DNA of 64,000 nucleotides from contig JBBSQW010000006.1 of NCBI GenBank assembly GCA_038243635.1, positions 1 to 64,000 on the forward strand, given 5' to 3'. Source of the stretch: Pseudopedobacter sp038243635 (lineage in GTDB: Bacteria > Bacteroidota > Bacteroidia > Sphingobacteriales > Sphingobacteriaceae). Shown in pieces: positions 26,402-36,078 of the stretch (the stretch's first letter is position 1; the number at the start of each line of letters is the position of its first letter). The notes under the pieces are model-generated. The model searched no databases, was not told the DNA's origin, and was given only the letters and a program-made list of their open reading frames with translations. The translations under genes and the position numbers were made by a program.

Positions 26402-27760
26402 ATGTCGGATCTATTTTCAAAAGCAAAAAATATTTATCAGCTATTAAAAACGGTGGATTTTAACCAATTAGAGGCGCTCTCTAAAAAGGTGAATTTGCCA
26501 AAGATGATGAACCAATTTAGTAAGCTTGATGAGCGACAGTTGAGTGGTTTGATGAAGATGATGAGTGGCGATTCAAAAAAGCGAGAACTTCCACCAATCA
26601 ACGGAGATTTTTACAAGTTGTCAGATTCACTTTTGCCGGAAGATCGAGTTTTGCAGTTAAAAGTGCGCAGCTTTATGGAAGCAGAAGTTAAGCCAATTGT
26701 TAATCATTATTGGAACCGGGCCGAATTTCCTTTTGAATTGATCCCTAAACTAGCCGAATTAAATATTTGCGGTTTAACTTTTGAAGGTTATGGATGCGCT
26801 AATCGTTCTTTTTTAATGGAAGGTATTATTGCCACCGAAATGGGTAGGATAGATGCTTCCATAGCGACTTTCTTTGGTGTACAAAGTGGCTTAGCAATGG
26901 GCTCAATTTATATTTGCGGTTCTGAAGAGCAAAGGCAAAAGTGGTTGCCAAAAATGCAAAAGCTAGAACTGATTGGTTCTTTTGGTTTAACCGAGCCAGA
27001 CGTTGGTTCGGCTGCGGCCGGTGGTTTAACCACAACGGCCAAAAGAACTGGTGATACTTGGGTTTTAAATGGCCAAAAGAAGTGGATTGGCAACGCAACT
27101 TTTGCCGATGTAAATATCATTTGGGCTAGGGATTTAGATGATAATCAAGTGAAAGGTTTTATTGTAGAAAAAAATAACCTTGGTTTTTCTGCAAAGAAGA
27201 TAGAGGATAAAATGGCACTGAGAATAGTTCAGAATGCCGTAATTACTTTAAAAGATTGTATGGTTTCTGAAGAAAACCGCTTACAAAACTGCAACTCATT
27301 TAAGGATACGGCCAAAGTTTTACAGATGACAAGAGCTGGCGTAGCGTGGATGGCCGTTGGTTGTGCCAGAGGTGCTTATGAAAGCGCTTTAAAGTATACT
27401 AGAGAACGCGTTCAATTTGGAAAACCAATTGCATCATTCCAGTTAATCCAGAACCATTTGGTAGAAATGCTATCCAATTTAACAGCGATGCAAACATTAG
27501 TTTTTCAACTTTCTAAACTGCAAGACGAAGGTAAGTTGACCGATGAACATGCATCTTTAGCTAAGGTTTTTTGTACCATGCGAACCCGAGATGTAGTAAG
27601 TAGAGCCCGGGAAGTAATGGGTGGAAATGGGATTTTGTTAGAATATGACGTTGCAAGGTTTGTTGCAGATGCAGAAGCCATTTACTCCTACGAAGGAACC
27701 AAAGAAATTAATTCGTTGATTGTTGGTAGAGCAATTACAGGTTTTAGTGCGTTTGTATAA
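26402..27760 (+). CDS. Acyl-CoA dehydrogenase (glutaryl-CoA dehydrogenase-like)
   Basis: 452 aa from the ATG at 26402. The flavin/substrate region GSFGLTEPDVGSAAAGGLTT and the C-terminal RVQFGKPIASFQLIQNHLVE, MGGNGILLEYDVARF and YSYEGTKEINSLIVGRAITG give a clear acyl-CoA dehydrogenase. The catalytic Glu is in SYEGT, as in glutaryl-CoA and short-chain enzymes. About 70 residues of charged helix precede the usual domain (LFSKAKNIYQLLKTVDFN), which is unusual outside this phylum. The substrate is inferred only from similarity of motifs. Confidence 0.9.
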   Translation: MSDLFSKAKNIYQLLKTVDFNQLEALSKKVNLPKMMNQFSKLDERQLSGLMKMMSGDSKKRELPPINGDFYKLSDSLLPEDRVLQLKVRSFMEAEVKPIVNHYWNRAEFPFELIPKLAELNICGLTFEGYGCANRSFLMEGIIATEMGRIDASIATFFGVQSGLAMGSIYICGSEEQRQKWLPKMQKLELIGSFGLTEPDVGSAAAGGLTTTAKRTGDTWVLNGQKKWIGNATFADVNIIWARDLDDNQVKGFIVEKNNLGFSAKKIEDKMALRIVQNAVITLKDCMVSEENRLQNCNSFKDTAKVLQMTRAGVAWMAVGCARGAYESALKYTRERVQFGKPIASFQLIQNHLVEMLSNLTAMQTLVFQLSKLQDEGKLTDEHASLAKVFCTMRTRDVVSRAREVMGGNGILLEYDVARFVADAEAIYSYEGTKEINSLIVGRAITGFSAFV

Positions 27761-27975
27761 TTGTTCATTGAGTTGAAGTATTCACTACTAATTTGGGACG
27801 AGTGAGAAAAAGATGTAATTATTGAAACAATTGCAAAAAATCCAAATTAACATCTTTAAACAAATCATCACGCATAAGTAAAAACAGCCTGCTAAATTAA
27901 TTATTGGCGCAGAAAGTGATACTCATCATTGGCAAGTAGCCATGCAATCGTACTTTTACCAAAAAACATATCATT

Positions 27976-28320
27976 ATGAAAAGAGCATCCATTTTAGAGA
28001 ATTTAGAATTTAACGAAAACAAACCGGCAATATCGGTTTTATTTGAAAGTGATTTTACCAAAGAGATACGTATTGCGTTTTTGGAAAATCAAACAATGAA
28101 AGAACACAAAACAGCTTTCCCTATTGTGGTTGAGATTTTTGATGGGGAAATAGAATTTGGCGTAAACGGAGAAAGTTTAACGCTTAAAAAGGGAGATATT
28201 GTAACCTTAGATGCGAACGTATCTCATGATTTAAAAGCAAATCAAGAAAGTATTGTTAGGCTAACATTGGCTAAAGGCGATAAAGTAAATCGGGTTAAGG
28301 AGGTAGCTGATCAAACGTAG
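27976..28320 (+). CDS. Small cupin-domain protein
   Basis: 114 aa. A single cupin barrel: MKEHKTAFPIVVEIFDGEIE and LKKGDIVTLDANVSHDLKAN hold the possible metal ligands (His in the first motif, SHDL in the second). No catalytic partner domain is present, so it may bind a small ligand or act as an enzyme with a metal. It stands alone, 100 nt before a DoxX gene. Confidence 0.85.
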   Translation: MKRASILENLEFNENKPAISVLFESDFTKEIRIAFLENQTMKEHKTAFPIVVEIFDGEIEFGVNGESLTLKKGDIVTLDANVSHDLKANQESIVRLTLAKGDKVNRVKEVADQT

Positions 28321-28421
28321 TTAAAATCAAAAAAATCTTTTAAATTGTGCAATTCAAATTTTGGTGCTATTTTAGTGTTTAAACAGATAATTATTTAGTA
28401 AAGTCGTATAAAAAGCTAAAA

Positions 28422-28820
28422 ATGAACAAAAATAGAGATTTGAGTTTGCTAATTCTCCGTATAGGAGTTGGTGTTTTAATGCTTCTGCATGGTATCGCAA
28501 AACTGAAAGGACTTGGTTTTATTGAAGGAATGCTTGCTAAAAGTGGTTTGCCTATCTTTTTTGCTTATGGTGTTTATCTCACAGAAATTATTGCTCCACT
28601 GTTAATTATTATAGGCTATAGAACAAGATTAGCATCCATATTTTTAATATTTGGAACCTTGTTTGCTATGCTTTTAGTCCATTCGGCCAATATATTTCAA
28701 TTAAATCAAACGGGTGGTTGGGGAGTTGAACTTTTAGGCTTGTATATCACTGGGGCTTTAGCACTTGCAATTAGCGGATCGGGTAAGTTTGCGCTTTCTA
28801 GCAAAAACAAGTGGGATTAA
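28422..28820 (+). CDS. DoxX family membrane protein
   Basis: 132 aa with four membrane helices. LILRIGVGVLMLLHGIAKLK and YLTEIIAPLLIIIGYRTRLA match the DoxX/SURF4-like family. Members are linked to redox and thiol homeostasis in some bacteria, but a role here is not shown. It is convergent with the LTA-synthase-like gene (29 nt apart). Confidence 0.9.
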   Translation: MNKNRDLSLLILRIGVGVLMLLHGIAKLKGLGFIEGMLAKSGLPIFFAYGVYLTEIIAPLLIIIGYRTRLASIFLIFGTLFAMLLVHSANIFQLNQTGGWGVELLGLYITGALALAISGSGKFALSSKNKWD

Positions 28821-28849
28821 GCTTTGAGATTATAATAATCTAAGAGCTT

Positions 28850-30778
28850 TTATTTAACGCTTAGCGTATTATCAATCATATGTTGGTTATACTGCTGGAT
28901 AAAAGCTTTTAGATACTTTTCCATTTTATCAACTTGTTCAGGCTCTTTAGTTACGAGATTTTGTTTTAAAAACACATCATTTCTGTAATTGAAGAGCTTT
29001 TCTGGTTTATTCTCGCGAGACAACATCACATAGTCTCCCATCATAATTTGATAATCGCCATCAATGGTATTTACCACAAATTGGTTATCATCCTGTTTTA
29101 ACATATCATTACCGAACGCAAAATAAGGCTTGCTATAATGTAGATAATTCATAATGGTAGGGAAAATGTCAATCTGTTGTACGGGTTGGTTATACTGTCC
29201 TTTTAAATTCCCGCTTGGGTCAAAAATAATAAGAGGAACGGCAAATGCGCCAATGGATGTTTTATATTCATTATGCCAAGCTATGGTAGAATGGTCGGCG
29301 GTTAATACAAAAATTGTGTTTTTATACCAAGGCATTTTAGATGCGGTTTCAAAAAACTTACGCAAAGCCATATCAGTATATCCGATATTTTGATGGATCG
29401 GTAAGGTGCCTTTCGGGAATTTACCGTCATATTTTTCTGGTAGTTTAAAAGGATGGTGAGAAGAAACCGTGAAAATATTACTAAAAAAAGGCTCTTTAAA
29501 GCCATTCATTTTTTTAGCCCAAAATTGTAAAAACGGCTCATCCCATATTCCCCAAATTCCGTCAAAATCAACATCATTATTATATTCAGTTTTACCATAG
29601 TAATGCTGTATACCAGCGAGATTTATAAAGGAGCTAAAACCCATTGAGCCGTTTGGTGCACCATGAAAAAACGAAGTGTGATACCCTTCTTCGCCCAACA
29701 ATCCGCCTAAGCTATTTATTTTATTACCCGAATAATACCCCAGTACAAAAGGCTCGTTGATTCCCGGAATGCTTGCAAGTACAGAAGGTAACCCTTCTAT
29801 AGATTTTCTGCCGTTTGCATATGCGTTGTTAAAAGAAAGTGAAACAGATTTTAGCGAATCTAAGAAAGGAGCATATCCTTTATATTTGCCGTGATCTAGA
29901 TTTTTGTTGAAATCTCCAATATATTCTCTGCTGAAACTTTCTAAAACCAGCACAACAATGTTTTTTTTATTGAAAGGAATATTTGTATTAGGTTTTCTGA
30001 TAGGATTGTATAAACTATCAACTACTGCTTGTGAAAAGTATTCTTGCTTTTTTAAAGGTTTTGTACTAACGGTTCTTATAATAGAAAAAGGGCTGTTAAT
30101 TACAATATTTATTTCTGCAGGATCTTCAACAAATTCGCCTGCGTTGCTTAATGTAATGGGGCGAGTGCTGTGTCTAAAACCACCACGCATACCTGCAATA
30201 CAAAACCAAGCAATCAATAACATGATGATTAACGAGCTGATATGATATAATAATTTTGATTTAACTTTCGGCTCAATAAGTTTTACTTTTTTATAGCTCC
30301 ATATCATAAAAAGCAGCATTGCCACAAAAATTAAGGTGATGTACCAATAATCAGCAAACATGAATTTTAAAAATAACTTCCCAAGATTATCTTCGTTAGA
30401 AAATTGCGAAAATGCCGAAAATGTAGTGCGTTTAAGGGTAAATGGATAGTATACAATATCACCCATATTGGTAGCTAAGCCAATTGCATTGGTGATAAAA
30501 AATACCCAAGCAAATACTTTTTGATAAAGCTTGTTGTAAACAATCTTAAAAGGGATACTCTGGCTAAGTATAAAAAGAATATTGATGTAAAGTATGGCGC
30601 TTAAATCAAACTTTAAACCACCAAGCAGTATGATGAAAATTCTTTTTGCTGTTAAACCGTTAAAGGAGTCGAGATTAAAGGTTAAAAAAAGTGTTCTACT
30701 GAGCGTGTATAGAAAGAATATAACAAGTAATCTTAGCGCTAAGGCGATGTAGACATTGCCTTTTAAAGATTTTAACAT
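28850..30778 (-). CDS. LTA synthase family protein (membrane-anchored sulfatase/phosphoglycerol transferase)
   Basis: 642 aa from the ATG at 30778; a TTG ten codons upstream lies inside the promoter box and is less likely. Five N-terminal membrane helices are followed by an extracytoplasmic alkaline phosphatase-fold domain: NIVVLVLESFSREYIG (metal Glu), GRKSIEGLPSVLASIPG (nucleophile region, Ser/Thr), FVLTADHSTIAWHNEYKT (metal Asp-His). Gram-negative members transfer phosphoglycerol or phosphoethanolamine to glycans or lipids; the substrate is unknown. Confidence 0.9.
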   Translation of the reverse strand: MLKSLKGNVYIALALRLLVIFFLYTLSRTLFLTFNLDSFNGLTAKRIFIILLGGLKFDLSAILYINILFILSQSIPFKIVYNKLYQKVFAWVFFITNAIGLATNMGDIVYYPFTLKRTTFSAFSQFSNEDNLGKLFLKFMFADYWYITLIFVAMLLFMIWSYKKVKLIEPKVKSKLLYHISSLIIMLLIAWFCIAGMRGGFRHSTRPITLSNAGEFVEDPAEINIVINSPFSIIRTVSTKPLKKQEYFSQAVVDSLYNPIRKPNTNIPFNKKNIVVLVLESFSREYIGDFNKNLDHGKYKGYAPFLDSLKSVSLSFNNAYANGRKSIEGLPSVLASIPGINEPFVLGYYSGNKINSLGGLLGEEGYHTSFFHGAPNGSMGFSSFINLAGIQHYYGKTEYNNDVDFDGIWGIWDEPFLQFWAKKMNGFKEPFFSNIFTVSSHHPFKLPEKYDGKFPKGTLPIHQNIGYTDMALRKFFETASKMPWYKNTIFVLTADHSTIAWHNEYKTSIGAFAVPLIIFDPSGNLKGQYNQPVQQIDIFPTIMNYLHYSKPYFAFGNDMLKQDDNQFVVNTIDGDYQIMMGDYVMLSRENKPEKLFNYRNDVFLKQNLVTKEPEQVDKMEKYLKAFIQQYNQHMIDNTLSVK

Positions 30779-30805
30779 TTTAGCCAACGTTTGATTTTTG
30801 CTTGG

Positions 30806-30813
30806 CAAAGTTA
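30806..30813 (-). promoter_or_regulatory. -7 box for the LTA-synthase-like gene
   Basis: The minus strand reads TAACTTTG, a TAnnTTTG match, 27 nt before the ATG at 30778. It overlaps an in-frame TTG, which argues for the later start. Confidence 0.5.
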
Positions 30814-30876
30814 AATAAAAATGTGGGGATGCAGTTGTTTTAGAAAGGTAACGTTGCCTTTTATGGCAGATTTGGT

Positions 30877-33630
30877 TTAGTCCTTCTTAATGTATTTTGC
30901 AATCTTATTTATTAGCTCGGCTGGCTTAAAAGGCTTAAGCTGAAAATCTGTCATTCCAGATTTTTCAATCTCTCCTACGCTATCATCTAAAACAGAGGCG
31001 GTTAATGCAATTATAGGCAGGTTTTTATAATATTCGTCATCAATAGACCGTAGTATTTCAGTGGTTTCATAGCCATTCAAGTCTGGCATATGCACATCCA
31101 TTAAAACTAAATCGAAATCTTTAGTTTTAAGCAATTCGATACCGTTTATTCCGCTATTTGTTGTAATAACAGTTAAGCCAAACTTACCTAATACGCGTTT
31201 TGTTAATAACGTATTTATTTCATTATCATCAACTACTAATATTTTACCTTGTAGCGTGATTTTTTCTGGCGTTTCTAACGTAGCTATATCGCCCTCAAAT
31301 TTATTAAATTTAAGTGTAAAAGAGAATTCAGTGCCAATGTTAAGTTTACTTTTTACAGCAATATCGCCACCAAATAGGTTAATCAGTTGTTTAGTAATAG
31401 ATAGGCCTAAGCCAGATCCTCCGTATTTTCTACTTGTATTACTCGCCGCTTGTGTAAAAGGTTCAAATATTGCAGATAGTTTATTTTCTGGAATACCAAT
31501 ACCTGTATCCGTAATTTTAAAGTTTAGTACAACCTTGTTTTCGATTTCTGGTTGCAGTGTTACACTTATGTTTACAATCCCTTTTTCGGTAAATTTAATG
31601 GCATTATTGACCAGATTTACTAAGATTTGGTAGAGTCTGGTTTTATCACCTCTAACCAGTTCAGGAATTTCGCTATCTACGTTATATTCTAATTTTATTG
31701 GCTTTCCATTGGTATTAAAACGCATGGAAGCAACAATGTCTTTCAGTAAAGTCCGAATATCAAGGCGCTTATTTTCAAGTTCCATTTTGCCAACTTCGAT
31801 TTTATTAAAATCTAAAATATCATTGATGAGATTAAGCAAATTATCAGCCGAGAACTTGAGTAAATTGATAGATTTCTCTTGACTAGGAAGTTTCTCCTCA
31901 TCATTCAAAATATTTGCTAACCCAATTACTGCGTTTAATGGTGTTCGAATTTCGTGACTCATGATTGAGACAAAGGATTCTTTTGCTTTACTTAACTGCA
32001 AAGTTTTTTCACGTTGTGCTGAAAGTTGAAACTCAGCAAGTTTTCTTTGCGTTATGTCATTGATAATCTCTATTTGTGTGTGTTGATTAGTTATGTTGTT
32101 GTAAATTGGTGTATTGGCAATTGAGAGCCACATTGATTTTCCATCTTTTCTATAAACTTTGTGTTCAATATTAAAAGGTTCATAACGCTTAGCTTTTTCC
32201 CTCACAATCTCCAGAAGATCCATATCAGTATCGTCTCCTTTCACAAAATCAACTAATTTTTTGCCAACAAGAACATCTTTTTTAAAGCCTATAATGTTTT
32301 CTAATGCTTCGTTAATCCAAGTTACATTACCGTATTCATCGCAAATATGAACCCCGTTATTAGTATTACTCGCAACCAACGACAATAATTCTAGTTGTTT
32401 TTCTGCTTCTTTTCTTTCGGTAATGTCAATAATTAGGGTGATTTGAGTATCGATCACACCGTCTTCCACAAGAGGCGTATTATGTATGGATATCCAGATT
32501 TTTTCGCCTGTTTTCTTATAAGCTAAGAACTCTGCAGATGATGAGCGCATATTCCTTGTCTCATATCTTACTTTTTCTAGCAACTCTTTATTTGACTCTT
32601 CGCCAGCAAGCACATCACCTAAACGTTTGAGGTTAAGGTCGCCTAATTTATAGCCCGTAATGTTGGTGAATGCTGGGTTTATCCATGTTATTTCTGTCTT
32701 TACGTTACTAATTACTATACCGCTCTCTATCTTACTAGCAACGGTTGAAAGATGTCTTAAGTTTTTACTGATTTCTTTTTCTTGCGTAATTTCGCGGCCA
32801 ATCACAAACCATTTTCGGTTTCTAACAACAGCATTCCAACTAATCCATTTTAACTCATGGTTTTTTGTGACGATACGGGTTTCGATATCAAATGTTTTAA
32901 TGCCTTTTTTTAGTATTTCAGATGCGAGATTGATTACCCTAATACGGTCTTCAGGAACGATGAAATTGGCAATGTTTAAACCTATGCATTCATTTGGTTC
33001 AAAACCAAATACTTCAAGAACAGCATTGTTAATCACTTTAATTTCTAAATGATCATTTAAAATACAAACTACGCTTGAAGAAGCATTAAAGAAAACCTTG
33101 TGCTCATCTGCAGATTCCTCACTTTTCTTTTTCTGGATATTACGTTTACGTAACTCTAAAATATTGAGCACTTGTTTGCCTAGTATTTCAAAATTTAAGA
33201 GCTGATTAGCATCTAACGTTTTAGGGTCTGAATCAAGAACGCATAAAGTGCCTAAAACAACCTCCCTTTTGTCAATTACTGGTAAACCAGCGTAAAATTT
33301 GAATTTTTGTTGTGTTTGTAAAATTGAATTTATGAGTGACGGGTTAGCGCTAATGTCTGAAATTTGCAAAACCTCTCTTTCAGCAATTGCAAGCTTGCAA
33401 ATGGAGTCGCCTATGGGATTTTGCCCAGCAATAAAATTTTTGGTGTATCTGATGTTTTGCCAGCCTTCATCAATTAAAGAAATATAAGCCGACGGAGAAC
33501 CTGTTATAAAGCAGGCTAAAGATAGGATGTTATTAAATTGGTCGTTAGATGAAGATTCGTATAAACCAAAATCTTCCATCAATTTGGATGGAGGATTTTG
33601 GTCTAAGGCATTTTCTTCAGCAGGTTTCAA
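30877..33630 (-). CDS. Hybrid sensor histidine kinase (GAF-PAS-PAS-PAS-HisKA-HATPase-REC)
   Basis: 917 aa, no membrane helix, so cytosolic. Order: GAF (about 20-160), three PAS domains (about 175-545; each with a W-[IV]-N or WISW core), HisKA with His559 in FVSIMSHEIRTPLNAVIG, HATPase (NLVNNAIKFTEKG, GIGIPENKLSAIFEPF, KYGGSGLGLSITKQL), and a REC domain with phospho-acceptor Asp845 in LVLMDVHMPDLNG. There is no output domain. The start is a TTG 7 nt after glyA, or the ATG at 33579; neither affects the domains. The signal is unknown. It is likely cotranscribed with glyA. Confidence 0.92.
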   Translation of the reverse strand: MKPAEENALDQNPPSKLMEDFGLYESSSNDQFNNILSLACFITGSPSAYISLIDEGWQNIRYTKNFIAGQNPIGDSICKLAIAEREVLQISDISANPSLINSILQTQQKFKFYAGLPVIDKREVVLGTLCVLDSDPKTLDANQLLNFEILGKQVLNILELRKRNIQKKKSEESADEHKVFFNASSSVVCILNDHLEIKVINNAVLEVFGFEPNECIGLNIANFIVPEDRIRVINLASEILKKGIKTFDIETRIVTKNHELKWISWNAVVRNRKWFVIGREITQEKEISKNLRHLSTVASKIESGIVISNVKTEITWINPAFTNITGYKLGDLNLKRLGDVLAGEESNKELLEKVRYETRNMRSSSAEFLAYKKTGEKIWISIHNTPLVEDGVIDTQITLIIDITERKEAEKQLELLSLVASNTNNGVHICDEYGNVTWINEALENIIGFKKDVLVGKKLVDFVKGDDTDMDLLEIVREKAKRYEPFNIEHKVYRKDGKSMWLSIANTPIYNNITNQHTQIEIINDITQRKLAEFQLSAQREKTLQLSKAKESFVSIMSHEIRTPLNAVIGLANILNDEEKLPSQEKSINLLKFSADNLLNLINDILDFNKIEVGKMELENKRLDIRTLLKDIVASMRFNTNGKPIKLEYNVDSEIPELVRGDKTRLYQILVNLVNNAIKFTEKGIVNISVTLQPEIENKVVLNFKITDTGIGIPENKLSAIFEPFTQAASNTSRKYGGSGLGLSITKQLINLFGGDIAVKSKLNIGTEFSFTLKFNKFEGDIATLETPEKITLQGKILVVDDNEINTLLTKRVLGKFGLTVITTNSGINGIELLKTKDFDLVLMDVHMPDLNGYETTEILRSIDDEYYKNLPIIALTASVLDDSVGEIEKSGMTDFQLKPFKPAELINKIAKYIKKD

Positions 33631-33637
33631 GTTTGGT

Positions 33638-34909
33638 TTATTTGTAAAGCGGATGTTTGGCCATCATTTCGTTTACTGTCTTACGTACGCCAGTTAAAAA
33701 AGTTTCATCTTCATGATTAACAATCACAGAGTCAATTAATTCCACAATCTCTTCCATTTCTTTTTCTTTTAAACCACGGGTTGTAATTGCAGCTGTACCT
33801 AATCTTATGCCAGAAGTTACAAAAGGAGATTTTTTATCAAAAGGCACCATGTTTTTATTTACGGTGATGTCTGCTTTACCTAAAGCTAGTTCTGCTAGTT
33901 TACCGGTAATATTTTTATTGGTAAGGTCAATAAGCATCAAGTGATTATCTGTGCCGCCAGAAATGATGTTATATCCTTTAGCTACTAAAGCGTTTGCCAT
34001 CGCATCGGCGTTTTTCTTAACCTGTATAATGTAGGTCTTATAGTCATCGCTTAAAGCTTCGCCAAACGCAATTGCTTTCGCCGCAATAATATGCTCTAAA
34101 GGACCACCCTGCGTACCGGGGAAAACACCGCTATCTAAAAGAGCCGACATCATTCTTACTTCTCCTTTTGGCGTTTTTAAACCCCATGGGTTCTCAAAAT
34201 CTTTTCCCATCATAATTAAACCACCACGCGGACCTCTTAAGGTTTTATGAGTAGTTGTTGTTACAATATGGCAATGTGGAAGTGGATTTTTTAAGATGCC
34301 TTTCGCAATAAAGCCAGATGGATGAGAAATATCAGCTAAAACTAAAGCGCCAATTTTATCGGCAACAGCTCTAATAAACTCATAATCCCACTCTCTAGAG
34401 TATGCAGATGCACCACAAATAATCAATTTTGGTTTTTCGCGTAAAGCAATTTCTTTTAACTGTTGATAATCAATTAAACCTGTTTCCTCTTTAACGCCGT
34501 AAAAAAATGGTTTATATAATTTACCAGAAAAATTTACTGGTGAACCGTGAGTAAGGTGGCCGCCATGTGATAAATCGAAACCTAGTATTTTATCACCAGC
34601 ATTTAAAACCGCCAATAATACGGCTGCATTTGCTTGTGCACCGGAGTGAGGCTGTACGTTTGCCCATGCCGCACCAAATAATTCTTTCGCTCTTTCAATC
34701 GCAATTGTTTCAATATCATCAACAACTTCACAGCCTCCGTAATATCTTTTTCCGGGTAAACCCTCGGCATATTTGTTGGTTAAAACAGAACCTGCAGCTT
34801 CCATTACCTGCTTGCTAACAAAGTTTTCTGAAGCAATTAATTCGATACCGTTTTCTTGTCTTTCTTGTTCTTTTTGAATGAGGTCAAAAATTAATTTATC
34901 TTTTTTCAT
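33638..34909 (-). CDS. glyA: Serine hydroxymethyltransferase
   Basis: 423 aa. It interconverts serine and glycine with tetrahydrofolate and supplies the methylene-THF that MetF reduces. The PLP lysine is in TTTTHKTLRGPRGG (about residue 225). ENGIELIASENFVS, NKYAEGLPGKRYYGGCEVVD and SGTDNHLMLIDL are standard. The histidine kinase gene starts 7 nt after the stop, so the two are probably cotranscribed. Confidence 0.98.
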   Translation of the reverse strand: MKKDKLIFDLIQKEQERQENGIELIASENFVSKQVMEAAGSVLTNKYAEGLPGKRYYGGCEVVDDIETIAIERAKELFGAAWANVQPHSGAQANAAVLLAVLNAGDKILGFDLSHGGHLTHGSPVNFSGKLYKPFFYGVKEETGLIDYQQLKEIALREKPKLIICGASAYSREWDYEFIRAVADKIGALVLADISHPSGFIAKGILKNPLPHCHIVTTTTHKTLRGPRGGLIMMGKDFENPWGLKTPKGEVRMMSALLDSGVFPGTQGGPLEHIIAAKAIAFGEALSDDYKTYIIQVKKNADAMANALVAKGYNIISGGTDNHLMLIDLTNKNITGKLAELALGKADITVNKNMVPFDKKSPFVTSGIRLGTAAITTRGLKEKEMEEIVELIDSVIVNHEDETFLTGVRKTVNEMMAKHPLYK

Positions 34910-35040
34910 GTATTTATATTATATTTTGATATTATTATAACGTTATTTGGTGCTAATATTATAGTTTTAACCGATTTACGTGTTTATTTAAGTCGCCTAA
35001 ATTAAGCATTTTTTGCAGGAATATTTGAATAAAAACTAAC

Positions 35041-36063
35041 ATGAGCACTATAAGATTCGTAATTATTGGCGTAGGCAACATCGGAAAGAAATACGTTGCA
35101 CTTGTTAATAGTTTTAAAGACGCCGAGTTAATGGCGGTTGTAGATACGGATTTTACAAAGCACAAAAGCTTAGATAACCTAGTTCCTTTTTTTACATCAG
35201 TTTCTGATTTTTTAAAAGCCGAAATTCCTGCAGATGTGGTGTGTATTTGCACTCCAAACGGCTTACATCCTCAACATACCATAGCGTGTTTAAATTCGGG
35301 ATATCACGTGGTTTGCGAAAAACCGATAGCCTTAGAAACCTGTGATGTGCATAGGATGATGGAGGCAGAAGAGCGGTCTGGTAAAAAGGTTTTTGCTGTA
35401 ATGCAAAACCGATATAGTCCAGTTGCAGTTTGGTTAAAAAAACTGATGACCGATCAAATGTTAGGCGATGTCTTATTTTTACAGATCAATTGTTTTTGGA
35501 ATCGAAATGAACAATATTATACTGATTCGCCATGGCGAGGAACGAGAGAATTAGGTGGTGGTCCGTTGTATTCTCAGTTTAGTCACTTTATTGATTTGCT
35601 TATTTGGCTATGCGGAGAGCCACAAAACATCCTTAGCAACCTGTTTACCTTAAATCCAAAAATTAAGATAGAATTTAACGATAGTGGTACTATTAGTTTT
35701 AATTTCGCAAATGGCGGAAGGGGATTCTTCAATTTTACAAACGCGACCTACCAAACCAACTTAGAAAGCAGCTTAACGATTATTGGGTCTGAGGGAAACG
35801 TGAAAGTGGGCGGACAATATATGGAGAAATTGGATTCGGTGAATTTGAAAAAGAATTTTGAGATTCCGGTATTTAACCAAATCAACCAAGCTAATAATTA
35901 CCAGTACTACCAAGGTTCGGCAGATAAACACGATGTTTTTTTAAGTAAGGTGATTAACTGTATCAAAAACGATAAACAGCCCGAAATTGGTTTGGCGGAT
36001 GAACTCAACGTAATTCAGTTTATTGAGGAAGCACTTCTTTCTGTTACAACAAAAAGTTATTAA
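35041..36063 (+). CDS. Gfo/Idh/MocA family oxidoreductase
   Basis: 340 aa. The NAD(P)-binding start IRFVIIGVGNIGKKYVAL and the conserved CEKPIALETCDV (E-K-P with the catalytic Lys) define the family. The C-terminal domain has the GGGPLYSQFSHFIDLLIWL block with the Asp/His of sugar dehydrogenases. It resembles the UDP-N-acetylglucosaminuronate 3-dehydrogenase (WlbA) group in pattern, but no sugar nucleotide genes lie beside it, so the substrate is open. Confidence 0.9.
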   Translation: MSTIRFVIIGVGNIGKKYVALVNSFKDAELMAVVDTDFTKHKSLDNLVPFFTSVSDFLKAEIPADVVCICTPNGLHPQHTIACLNSGYHVVCEKPIALETCDVHRMMEAEERSGKKVFAVMQNRYSPVAVWLKKLMTDQMLGDVLFLQINCFWNRNEQYYTDSPWRGTRELGGGPLYSQFSHFIDLLIWLCGEPQNILSNLFTLNPKIKIEFNDSGTISFNFANGGRGFFNFTNATYQTNLESSLTIIGSEGNVKVGGQYMEKLDSVNLKKNFEIPVFNQINQANNYQYYQGSADKHDVFLSKVINCIKNDKQPEIGLADELNVIQFIEEALLSVTTKSY

Positions 36064-36078
36064 AATTTTATTCAAAGA

